The notes under the pieces were generated by a model that saw only the letters and a list, made by a program, of their open reading frames with translations, did not search any database and had not been told where the DNA came from. Of a DNA stretch of 64,000 nucleotides, positions 18,669 to 27,800 are shown piece after piece (position 1 is the stretch's first letter; each line of letters starts with the position of its first letter). Origin of the DNA: Methyloversatilis discipulorum (lineage in GTDB: Bacteria; Pseudomonadota; Gammaproteobacteria; Burkholderiales; Rhodocyclaceae); the NCBI RefSeq assembly GCF_000385375.1, contig NZ_ARVV01000001.1, positions 1,612,001 through 1,676,000 on the forward strand, read 5' to 3'. A program made the position numbers and the translations under genes.

Positions 18669-19898
18669 TCAGGCGGCGACCGCGCCGGCGTCGGCCGGCT
18701 GGGTCTGCATGTCGAGGCGCAGCGTGCTGAGGCCGCGGAAACCGAAGTTCGCCAGCCATTCGGGCCGGGTGTCGACGGCGGCGATGTGCGGGCAGCGGGC
18801 GAGCAGCGCGTCGAAGGCGATCTCGGCTTCGAGCAGCGCGAGACGTGTGCCGATGCACACGTGCGGGCCGTGACCGAAGGCGAAATGGGCGGTGTCGGCG
18901 CGGCCGATGTCGAAGCGGTCTGCGTCGGCATGACGCGTCTCGTCGCGGTTGCCGGAGGCGATCAGCGGCACCACCATCTGCCCGCGCCGGATCTGCGCCC
19001 CGGCGTACTCGAAGTCCTCGGCGGCGATGCGGGTGAGGTACTGCACCGGGCTGTCGTAGCGCAGCATTTCACGCACCGCGTTCGGAATGCGCGAGCGGTC
19101 GTCGCGCAGCGCCTGCATCTGGTCGGGGTGGCGCAGCAGCGCGAGCATGCCGTTGCCGAGCAGGTTGCGCGTCGTTTCGTGGCCGCCGAACATCAGCATC
19201 GAACACTGCGAAGCCACCTGTTCGCCGTTCAGCGCTTCCTCGTCCTCCTCGATGCGGATAAGCAGGCTGATCAGATCGTCACCGGGCGCGTGCCGGCGCT
19301 GCTCGACCACCGCCTCGAAGTAGCGCGTCATCGCCAGCAGGCTGTCACGCCCGCGGTAGGCGACTTCGAGCGAACTGGCCGGGTTGCCGAAGAAGCGGGC
19401 GATGGCGTCGGACCATTCGATGAATTCGGCCTGGTCGCGGGCATCGACGCCCATCAGTTCGCAGATGACCAGCGCCGGAAACGGGTGGGCGAAGCTGCCC
19501 ATGTAGTCGACCGTGCCGTGCGCGGGCAGGCGGTCGATCAGCGTGTGCGCGGTACGCGTGATCGCGTCACGCCACAGGTCCGTCACCTGCGGTGCGAAGC
19601 CCTTGTTCATCAGCTTGCGCAGCAGCGTGTGCTCCGGTGCGTCCTGGAACAGCAGCCACATGCCGAACACGCGGTTGAACTCCGCGAACGCCGGCTGCAC
19701 CGGCTCCGGCAGCAGCGCGCTGTAGCAGTGACTGCGCTGTGCGCTGAGCCGGGCGTCCCGCAGCACCGGGGCAATGTCGGCGTGGCGGGGCAGCAGCCAG
19801 GCGCCGCCGAGGAAGTCGCCATTCCAGTGCGCGGAGCCGGCTTCGCGCAGCGCACGGTAGGTCGGGTAGGGGTTCTCGATGAAGTTCTGGTCGAACAT
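18669..19898 (-). CDS. Cytochrome P450
   Basis: A protein of 409 residues, the normal length for soluble bacterial P450s. The I-helix oxygen-binding segment is FGGHETTRN, the K-helix ExxR is EMLR, and the haem-cysteine loop is FGHGPHVCIGTRLAL. The FGGHETT form and overall sequence resemble P450s that hydroxylate polyketides and fatty acids. The start at 19898 has GGAG nine bases upstream; the 39 earlier codons are not conserved. It overlaps or closely precedes the desaturase gene. No ferredoxin or reductase gene lies nearby, so electrons must come from elsewhere. Confidence 0.92.
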   Translation of the reverse strand: MFDQNFIENPYPTYRALREAGSAHWNGDFLGGAWLLPRHADIAPVLRDARLSAQRSHCYSALLPEPVQPAFAEFNRVFGMWLLFQDAPEHTLLRKLMNKGFAPQVTDLWRDAITRTAHTLIDRLPAHGTVDYMGSFAHPFPALVICELMGVDARDQAEFIEWSDAIARFFGNPASSLEVAYRGRDSLLAMTRYFEAVVEQRRHAPGDDLISLLIRIEEDEEALNGEQVASQCSMLMFGGHETTRNLLGNGMLALLRHPDQMQALRDDRSRIPNAVREMLRYDSPVQYLTRIAAEDFEYAGAQIRRGQMVVPLIASGNRDETRHADADRFDIGRADTAHFAFGHGPHVCIGTRLALLEAEIAFDALLARCPHIAAVDTRPEWLANFGFRGLSTLRLDMQTQPADAGAVAA

Positions 19899-20036
19899 GG
19901 TCGGCATCTCCGGCAGGCCGATCGCGGTCCGCGGCTGCGGATGCATATCGGAAGTGAAAGGGGGCGACGAAGGGAGGGCGGTGCCGGCCGCGAGGCCGGG
20001 TGCCCGTCGGTACATTCCTTGCGGTGCTTCCGGTGG

Positions 20037-21113
20037 TCAGGACCTCATCGCTGTCCGGATGCGACGGCGACGAAGCAGGAGCAGCACACCGCCTGCGGCC
20101 AGCATGGTTGAGGCGGACGGTTCAGGGACCGGCGCGGCCGCGACGCCGGCAAGTTCGCCGGCCAGCATCGAGTACGCGGCGGTGGTGAGGTGGATCGAGT
20201 CCCAGAAGAAGTACTCGTCCGGCGTTCCGCAGGCGGCGAAGGCGCTGCCGTTGAAGTCGAAACAGGCGGACGCTGCGTTGGTCAGTCCACCCGGTGCATT
20301 GCCGGCGAGTACGGCGGCTATCGTGTCCTCGTACCAGTCCTGCGCGTCGAAGCGCATCAGGTTCAGCGCCGGCCGGCTGCTGTCCAGCGTGTCGAGCAGG
20401 CTGTCGAGCCGGATGTTCATGGTGTCGACGCCCTCGTGCAGCAGGGCGCGCAGGTCGGGATCGGCGGCAAAGGCGCTCGCCCAGAAAGGCTCGTGTTCGA
20501 GCGCGATGCTGTTGAGCACGAGGATGTTGCGGGCGCCGGCCTCGACCAGCGCATCCACGTTTGCAGCGATGTCCTGCGCCGCCGTCAGGCCCGCCTGCTG
20601 GAGGGCTGCGCGGCGCGTTTCGTCGCCGAGGGATGCGGGCAGGGCCTGACCCAGGCCCCAGAAGTCGTTGTGTCCGCCCCAGACGAAGTACAGCGCGTCC
20701 GGATCGGCGCTGCCGGTAAGCGCGAGGTGAGTGTCGACCTGATCGCGCAGCCCGGTGGCTCCGAAGGCGGTGTTGACGAAGGGCAGCACGTTGCCGTGGC
20801 CGCTGAGCGCACCGGTCCATGCGTAGTTGGTCAGGCCGATGCCCAGCGTGCCGGCGAGGTGCTCGACCGCCGACAGGCCGTTGGTGGGGCGCCCCTGGAA
20901 GAAGCCGTCGGCATAGCCAGGGATCGCGAACGGCGGCCACCAGGCGAGTACGTCCTCGACCGGCCGCGTGGCCAGCGCACCGACCAGGTTGCCGGTATCC
21001 GAGAAGCTGTCTCCGAACGCATACATCGCCGAGTACGGCGACGCCGCACAGACGGAGGACGCCCCCCCGGCCATCGCGGCCGTGATGGCCAGCCGGCACA
21101 TGAACCTTCTCAT
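20037..21113 (-). CDS. Secreted GDSL/SGNH lipase-esterase with PEP-CTERM anchor
   Basis: A protein of 358 residues with a signal peptide (to about residue 25). Block I is FGDSFSDTGN with the nucleophilic serine, block III is GGHND, and block V is DSIHLT with the Asp-His pair, so the catalytic set is complete. It ends with VPEPSASTMLAAGG, a hydrophobic run and RRRRIR, a full PEP-CTERM signal. It should be an extracellular or cell-surface esterase. The ATG at 21113 has AAGGA eight bases upstream. It sits between the P450/desaturase pair and the PKS genes, so a part in processing or export of the product is possible but unproved. Confidence 0.88.
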   Translation of the reverse strand: MRRFMCRLAITAAMAGGASSVCAASPYSAMYAFGDSFSDTGNLVGALATRPVEDVLAWWPPFAIPGYADGFFQGRPTNGLSAVEHLAGTLGIGLTNYAWTGALSGHGNVLPFVNTAFGATGLRDQVDTHLALTGSADPDALYFVWGGHNDFWGLGQALPASLGDETRRAALQQAGLTAAQDIAANVDALVEAGARNILVLNSIALEHEPFWASAFAADPDLRALLHEGVDTMNIRLDSLLDTLDSSRPALNLMRFDAQDWYEDTIAAVLAGNAPGGLTNAASACFDFNGSAFAACGTPDEYFFWDSIHLTTAAYSMLAGELAGVAAAPVPEPSASTMLAAGGVLLLLRRRRIRTAMRS

Positions 21114-21508
21114 CAGATATGTCCTTCCATGGGTGAGGATCGATCGTTCGCCGGCGGCGCAGATGACCGGACTACTGTGTGTGCGCCGCACAAATAAAGA
21201 TGTCCGTCCGGTCGCGGCTGCAGCGTGAGCAATACGCATGCCAGAGGCATCGGCAGGACAGTTCGGGGAGAGTTGGATGGAGAGGACGGTGCCGGTGCCG
21301 AGCCGGCGGACACCGCCCTGATCAGCGCTTCGGCGCGCCGGATCGAAGCGGGGAAAGGCTGCGGGAAGCGATCGCGTGCAATGGGCGAGGGACGGCGATT
21401 CGTGACCGCGCTCGCGTGAATCATTCGCCTACGAATGTCAATGAGATATCAAATAAGAATTTATTGGACGATGGTCTTAGGCTAAAAGTAGTACATGTGT
21501 CGCAATGC

Positions 21509-21525
21509 TGGACAGATTGTGTCCA
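21509..21525. promoter_or_regulatory. Inverted repeat, candidate operator
   Basis: TGGACA-GATTG-TGTCCA is a perfect 6-bp inverted repeat around a 5-bp spacer, suited to a dimeric regulator. It lies 284 bp before PKS1, in the AT-rich part of the region. Confidence 0.45.
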
Positions 21526-21578
21526 ACTGCAAACTCCGATGCGGAGGTCATTTTGTACCGTGTCCGTCGTGAATCACC

Positions 21579-21588
21579 TGTCATGACA
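21579..21588. promoter_or_regulatory. Perfect 10-bp palindrome, candidate operator
   Basis: TGTCATGACA reads the same on both strands. It lies 54 bp after the first dyad and about 141 bp before the sigma-54-like element. A 10-bp palindrome can arise by chance, so support is modest. Confidence 0.3.
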
Positions 21589-21728
21589 TCTTGTTTCACT
21601 TTGACTGGTCGTTATGCGATTTCCTTGCGCAGCCGATGTTTCGGGTCCGTAAATCCGGCCCGACGGAGAGGCGGTCGGACAGCACTTCCGTGCGTCATTT
21701 CACATGTTGCAGCGAAGCAGAAAAACCC

Positions 21729-21744
21729 TGGCACGGTAATGGCT
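21729..21744 (+). promoter_or_regulatory. Candidate sigma-54 promoter of the PKS operon
   Basis: TGGCACGGTAATGGCT matches the sigma-54 consensus TGGCACG-N4-TTGCW at all but one position. The invariant GG (21730-21731) and GC (21742-21743) are exactly 10 bp apart. The predicted start near 21755 leaves a leader of about 55 nt before PKS1. Sigma-54 promoters need an enhancer-binding protein; the upstream dyads could be its sites. Confidence 0.5.
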
Positions 21745-21760
21745 ATTGAGCACCCCGGCG

Positions 21761-21777
21761 CCGTGCCTTCCGCACGG
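21761..21777 (+). other. Small leader hairpin
   Basis: CCGTGC-CTTCC-GCACGG forms a 6-bp stem in the predicted leader, 32 nt before the PKS1 start. No T-run follows, so it is not a terminator; it may shape the leader or be incidental. Confidence 0.35.
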
Positions 21778-21808
21778 ACGAAAGTCATGAACCGGGGCGG
21801 TCATCGGC

Positions 21809-24800
21809 GTGGAAATGCAGAACGAAACTTTGCTGGCGTGGGTCATCGAGCGCTTCGCTGATGTCATGGGGCACGATGCGGCGCGCATCGAGGCGCACAG
21901 CGCGCTCGAGGACATCGGGCTCGAGTCGATGGCGGTTGTGGCCATGGGACGTCTGCTCGAAGCGCACTTTCCGCTATTGCCCCGTACCTTCCTGTACGAC
22001 TGCCGGACCGTGGGCGATGTACATCAGTACCTGCTGTCGAACTTTCCCGACGAAGCGGCGCGGCTGTCCGCCTCGCTGCGGCCCGTTTCCCCGCGCGAAG
22101 AGGCGCACGCTTCGGCGAGGCCGCACTTCAGCGACGAGTGGGAGGTGCTCGATGACGACCTGACGGACGCTGGCGGCGTAAACGCGGACGATGCGATCGC
22201 CATCGTCGGCATCGCCGGCCGCTACCCCGGGGCGCCCGATCTCGAATCGTTCGCCGCATTGCTTGACGCCGGTGTCGATGCCGTCGGCGAAGTGCCGGCC
22301 GAGCGCTGGTCGGCCGACGGGTTGTTCAGCGGCGATCCGGTCGCGCGTGCGCAATGGGCCAGCACGTCGAAGTGGGGCGGCTTCCTGCGCGACGTCGATG
22401 CCTTCGATTCGGCCTTCTTCGGCGTGTCTGCAGTCGACGCCGACGTGATGGATCCGCAGGAGCGCCTGTTCATCGAGTGCGCGTGGCACGCGCTGGAACA
22501 CGCGGCGCTCGGCCCCGAACGGTTGCCGCGTGCGCAGCCTGGCGGCGCGGCACGCGTCGGCGTGTTCGCCGGTATCACCACGCTGTCCTATCCCCTGCTC
22601 GGCGAGGTGCACTGGCGCAGCGGCGGCGGTCAGGTGCCGACGGCGATGCCGTGGTCGGTGGCCAACCGGCTGTCGTGGCTGCTCGATTTCGACGGACCCA
22701 GCATTGCGCTCGACACTGCCTGCTCGTCATCGCTGACCGCTCTGCATCTCGCCTGCGAAAGCCTGCGCCGCGACGAATGCGCGGTGGCGCTGGCGGGCGG
22801 CGTCAATCTTTACCTGCATCCGTCCAAGTATGTGCAGCTGAGTCAGCAGCGCATGCTGTCGCCGACCGGTCGCTGTCACGCCTTTGGCGACGCGGCGGAC
22901 GGCTTCGTGCCGGGCGAGGGCGTGGGCGTCGTCGTGCTGCGTCGACTGACCGATGCACGCGCGGCTGGTGACCGCATCCTCGGCGTGATCCGCGCCACCG
23001 GCGTCGCGCACGGCGGTCGCACGACCGGCTACACGGTGCCCAGTTCGCGCAGCCAGGGCGTGCTCATCCGCGACACGCTTGCGCGCGCCGGCCTCGGCGC
23101 TTCCCGCATCGGCTACGTCGAGGCGCACGGCACCGGCACCGGTCTGGGCGACCCGGTCGAGGTCGAGGGCCTGCTTGCGGGCTGGGCGGCCGACCGGCCG
23201 CGGAGCTGCGCACTCGGTTCGGTCAAGGCGAACATCGGACACCTCGAAGCGGCCGCCGGCATTGCCGGGCTGACCCGGCTGCTGTTGCAGTTCCGCTCGC
23301 ACCGCCTGTTCGCTTCGCTGCATTCGGAGCGCATCAATCCGGCCATCGATCTGGCCCGTACGCCCTTCCGCATTCCTCAGCGTACGGAGCCGTGGCCCGA
23401 CGACGGTCAGGCGCGCTGCGCCGCCCTCAGCTCCTTCGGCGCCGGCGGCGCCAACGCGCACGTAATCGTCGAGGAATGGCGCGAGGTGCCCGCGGACATC
23501 GCTGCCGGCACTATCGCCACGGTATTTCCGTTCTCGGCCAGCGATGAAGAGCAGCTGGACGCCGTCATCGCGCGCTTCCGCGACTGGCTCGCGCCGCGTG
23601 TGGCAGAACTCGATACGCCGGACGGACGTGCGCGCATCGCCGCGACGCTGCAGCTGGGGCGCACGCCGCTGCGTGCGCGGGCGCTGGTCGTCGCCGGCTC
23701 GCTGGCCGATCTGCTGCAGGCGCTGTCGGCTGACCGCGTGCAGCGCGGGGCGACCGACGGCCGGAAGGCGGCCGCCACCGAGGGCGCCGATCCGCTCGTG
23801 CTGGCGACAGGCTGGCTCGCCGGCGCGTCGGTACGGTGGTCCACGCTGTGGCCTGAATCGGGGAAGACCCTGCCGCAGCCGGTCGATCTGCCCGCCTATC
23901 CCTTCCGTCGCACCCGCCACTGGATAGGTGGCGCACAGACGCCGGCACCGGTGCGCTTCGACGGTGTGCCGGCCGCGGCAGCAAGGGACGGCGTACTGCA
24001 CATCAACCCGGACGACTGGCGCGCGCGCAATCACGTGGTCGACGGGCAGGCGGTTTTTCCCGCCGCCGGCTACCTGCAGCTGCTCGCAGCGCGCCTGCCC
24101 GGCGACGGGGCGATCGAGTTTCGTGACCTGATGTGGGGACGCGCGCTGGTGCTCGCCACGTCGGCTGACGTGACGGTGGATGTCGATGCTGCCGGCCGTT
24201 GCGCGGTGCGCAGCGGAACGGCCGACGACGGTCCGGCCCATCTGCGGGGCGCCTTGCATGCTCTGGCGGCCGGCGCGGCGTCGACGGCCGCCGTCGCGCG
24301 TCCGACCGGACCCTTCGACCGCGATGCGTTCTACGCGGGCTTCGAGCGCATGGGTCTGTGCTACGGCCCCGAGTTCCGGCCGGTGCGCGCGCTTGAGCGC
24401 GCAGGCGATCACGCCGTTGCCGAACTGTCCGTTCCGCCGCGCGACGACGTCGGCCGCATCAATCCGGCGCTGCTCGACGGCGTGTTCCAGTGCGCGGTCG
24501 CGCTGGCACCGGCGGCGGTGCTGGCGGCCGGCCGTGCCTTCGTGCCCTTCTCGATGCGCCGCCTCACGCTGCACGCGCCGTTGCGCGAGCACGCCGTCGT
24601 GCGCGTCGACTATCGCGGCACGCCGGCACCCGGCCTGCACGCCTATGACTTCCGGGTCTGCGCGCACGATGGCGCGCCGCTTGCCGACATCGAAGGCTTC
24701 TGCTTCCGCGCCTGGGACGGTGTGCGCGCTGCGCCGCTGCACCTGCTGCAGCGACACTGGGTCGTGGCCGACGGCCGATCGCCTGCCGGTCTGGCCGCCT

Positions 24801-27800
24801 CGCCCATGTTGCTCGCAGGCGCTGCCGGAGTCGGGCTGGGCGGACTCGCCGCCCGGCTGCGTCGCCTGTATCCCGCGCAACCGCTGTGGAGCGTCGAGAC
24901 GGCATCGCGCTTCCGCTTCCACGACGGGCACTGCGTGGATATGGACGCGGCCGACGCCGCCCATCGGCGCACCCTGCTCGAACTGCTGCAGCACGGTGAC
25001 GCCTTCCCGGCCACCGTAGTCTGGATGAGCGGCAACGCGCGCGGCTCCACGGAAGCCGACGCGCGGCGCTTCGTAGCGCTGGCGCAGTTGCTGGTCGGCG
25101 CGCTCGGCGCACGCGCACTGCGGCTGGTTTATGTGGGCATACCGTCGTCCGACGACGGGCGCTGCTTCCACGCCGCGATGGGCGGGCTTTTGAAAAGCCT
25201 GCACCTGGAAGCGCCCCGGGTATCGGCCGCCCTGCTCGAACTGGATGCAGCCACCGCCGATGATCCGGTGCGCCGCGCCGACGCCGTCGCTGCCGCCTTG
25301 GCCCGCCCACTGTCGCCCGGTCGCGTGCCGCGCCTGCGCGTGCGTGACGGCTGCATCGAGGAAGAGCGCTTCGCCTGGCTGGACGCGCCGCAGGACAGCT
25401 GGTTGCCCACGCGTGGCGCGACCTATCTGATCACCGGCGGCATGGGCGCGCTCGGTCGCACCTTCGCGCGCTGGCTGGCTGGCTGCGGCGTGCATGTCGC
25501 GCTGGTCGGGCGCAGTCCGCTCGACGATGAGGGGGCACGTGCAGTCGCTTCGCTCGGTGGCGAGGGCGCGTCTGTCGTCTATGTACAGGGCGACGTGACC
25601 GACGCCGCATCGCTGGCTGGTGTGCTGCAGCAGGTACGGGCGACGCTGGGTCCGGTGCGCGGCGTCATCCACGCGGCCGGCGTGCTGCGCGACGCCTTCT
25701 TCGTCAAGCACGGGGACGACGACTGGCAGGCCGTGCTGGCACCCAAGATCACCGCAGCCCGCCTGCTCGACGAGGCCACGCGTGACGATGCGCTCGAAGC
25801 CTTCGTGCTGTTCTCGTCGCTCGCTGGCGCGCACGGCAATGTAGGCCAGAGCGTCTACGCCTATGCCAATGCCTGGCTCGACGATTTCGCCGGACTGCGG
25901 GCGCAGGCGGTAGCCAGCGGCCGCCGCCGTGGCCGCACGCTGGCGCTGGCCTGGCCGCTCTGGCGCAGTGAAAACGGCATGCAGGCGCCACCGCCGGTCA
26001 TGCAGTGGATGGCCGAGCGCGGCCTTGAACTGCTCGACGCGGAGCAGGGCGTACAGGCTTTGCGCAGCGCGATGGCGAGCGGGGCGGCTGGCGTGGTCGT
26101 CTGCAGCGGCCGGCGCGAAGGCGTGGCCCGACTGCTGGAGGTCGGGCCAGCCGCGGTCGAGCGGCAGGCGCCTGCAACCGCGCCTGTGCGCGCAGTCGCG
26201 GCGGCCGATACGACGGGGGCACTGTGCAATCGGCTCGGCGACATGCTGGCCCGCGCCTGCGGCATTGCGCGCGCCCGCGTCGCGCCAGCGACCCCGCTGC
26301 AGTCGCTCGGACTGGATTCCATCATGGTGATGGACCTGAACGGCGAACTGGACAAACACTTCTCGTCGCTGCCGAAGACGCTGCTGTACGAAGCCGACAC
26401 CGTGCAGGAACTCGCTGCGCGCATCGTGTCGGCCGAGCCGGAGGCTGCGGCCCGCTTCGCAGGCGACGAGGCGGCGAACGCGCCTGCGATGCCCGCTGCC
26501 GAAGCGGCCGCGCCGGCCGTTCCGCCGGCGCCCGATCCGGTCGCGCCCGGCCCCGTTGCAAGCGCGGACGACGACACGCGTGGCCTGGCCATCGCCATCG
26601 TCGGCCTCGCCGGCCGCTACCCGCGCGCCGAGAACCCGGACGTCTTCTGGGACAACCTGTTGCAGGGCATGGACTGCGTCGCCGAGCTTTCGCAGCGCTG
26701 GCCGGACGACCCGTCCTTCGCCCGGCGCGAGGGCGAGGCGGCGAAGACAGGCGCGTACGCGCGCTGGGCCGCGCTGATCGATCAGCACGACTGTTTCGAT
26801 CCGCTGTTCTTCGGCATCGCGCCGCGCGACGCCGAACGGATGGACCCGCAGGAGCGGCTGTTCCTCGAAGCGTCCTGGCTGGCCATCGAGAACGCCGGCT
26901 ACACGCCGCAGACCCTGCAGTCGCCGCCGTCGCGCGACGGCGCACGGGCACGCGTCGGCGTGCTGGCCGGCGTCATGTACGGCGAGTACCAGTATTACGG
27001 CGCCGGCGGTTCGGCCACGCTGACCAACTCGTCCTACGCGGCCATCGCCAACCGGGTGTCCTACACGCTGGGTTTCAACGGCGCCTCATTCGCGCTGGAC
27101 AGCATGTGCTCGTCCTCGCTGACCGCGCTGCACACCGCCTGCCTGCTGCTGCGCGCCGGCGAATGCGACGCGGTGCTGGCGGGCGGCGTCAACGTGTCGG
27201 CACACCCCTACCGCTACCGCATGCTGAGCGAACTGCAGTTCGCCGCCAGCGACGGCCGCTGCCGCAGCTTCGGCGCTGGCGGCGACGGCTATGTGCCGGG
27301 CGAGGGCGTCGGCGTCGTGGTGCTCAAGCGGCTGGCCGACGCGGTCCGCGACGGCGACCACATCCACGGCGTCATCCGCGGTTCGGCCCTCGGTCACGGC
27401 GGGCGCACTTCGGGCTTCACCGTGCCGACACCGGTCGGGCAGAGCGAAGTGATCGCCGACGCCTTCGCCAGCGCTGGTGTGCCGGCATCGCGGCTGGGCT
27501 ATATCGAGGCGCACGGCACCGGCACCGGTCTGGGCGACCCGATCGAACTGCGCGGACTCGCAATGGCGCTCGAAGGTGCGCTGGGCGACCACGTGGTGCC
27601 CATAGGCTCGGTGAAGTCGCAGATCGGCCACCTTGAATCGGCCGCCGGCATCGCCGCCCTGACCAAGGTGCTGCTGCAGATGCGGCACGGCCGGCTGGTG
27701 CCGTCGATACACAGCGAGCCGGCGAATCCCAATATCGATTTTTCGAAGCTGCCTTTCCGCGTGCAGGCCGAAGCGGCCGACTGGCCGGCGCCGCGCGACG

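Larger units (their letters stand above)
21114..21808. other. Regulatory intergenic region upstream of the PKS operon
   Basis: A divergent intergenic region of 695 bp between the GDSL gene and PKS1. The stretch 21425-21640 is clearly AT-richer than its surroundings. It contains two inverted repeats (21509-21525 and 21579-21588), a sigma-54-like element (21729-21744) and a leader hairpin (21761-21777), listed separately. Small open frames occur, but none has a ribosome site plus conserved-looking sequence. Confidence 0.7.

Noticed and set aside
21505..21861. 118-codon plus-strand frame before and into PKS1
   Set aside because: Overlaps the ACP-coding start of PKS1 in another frame, lacks a ribosome site and has no recognisable sequence; the region looks regulatory.
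22727..26788. 1353-codon open frame on the minus strand
   Set aside because: It is the mirror of PKS1 in high-GC sequence; the translation is Arg/Gly/Ala/His-rich with no domain motifs, and the plus strand has intact KS, DH, KR and ACP signatures.
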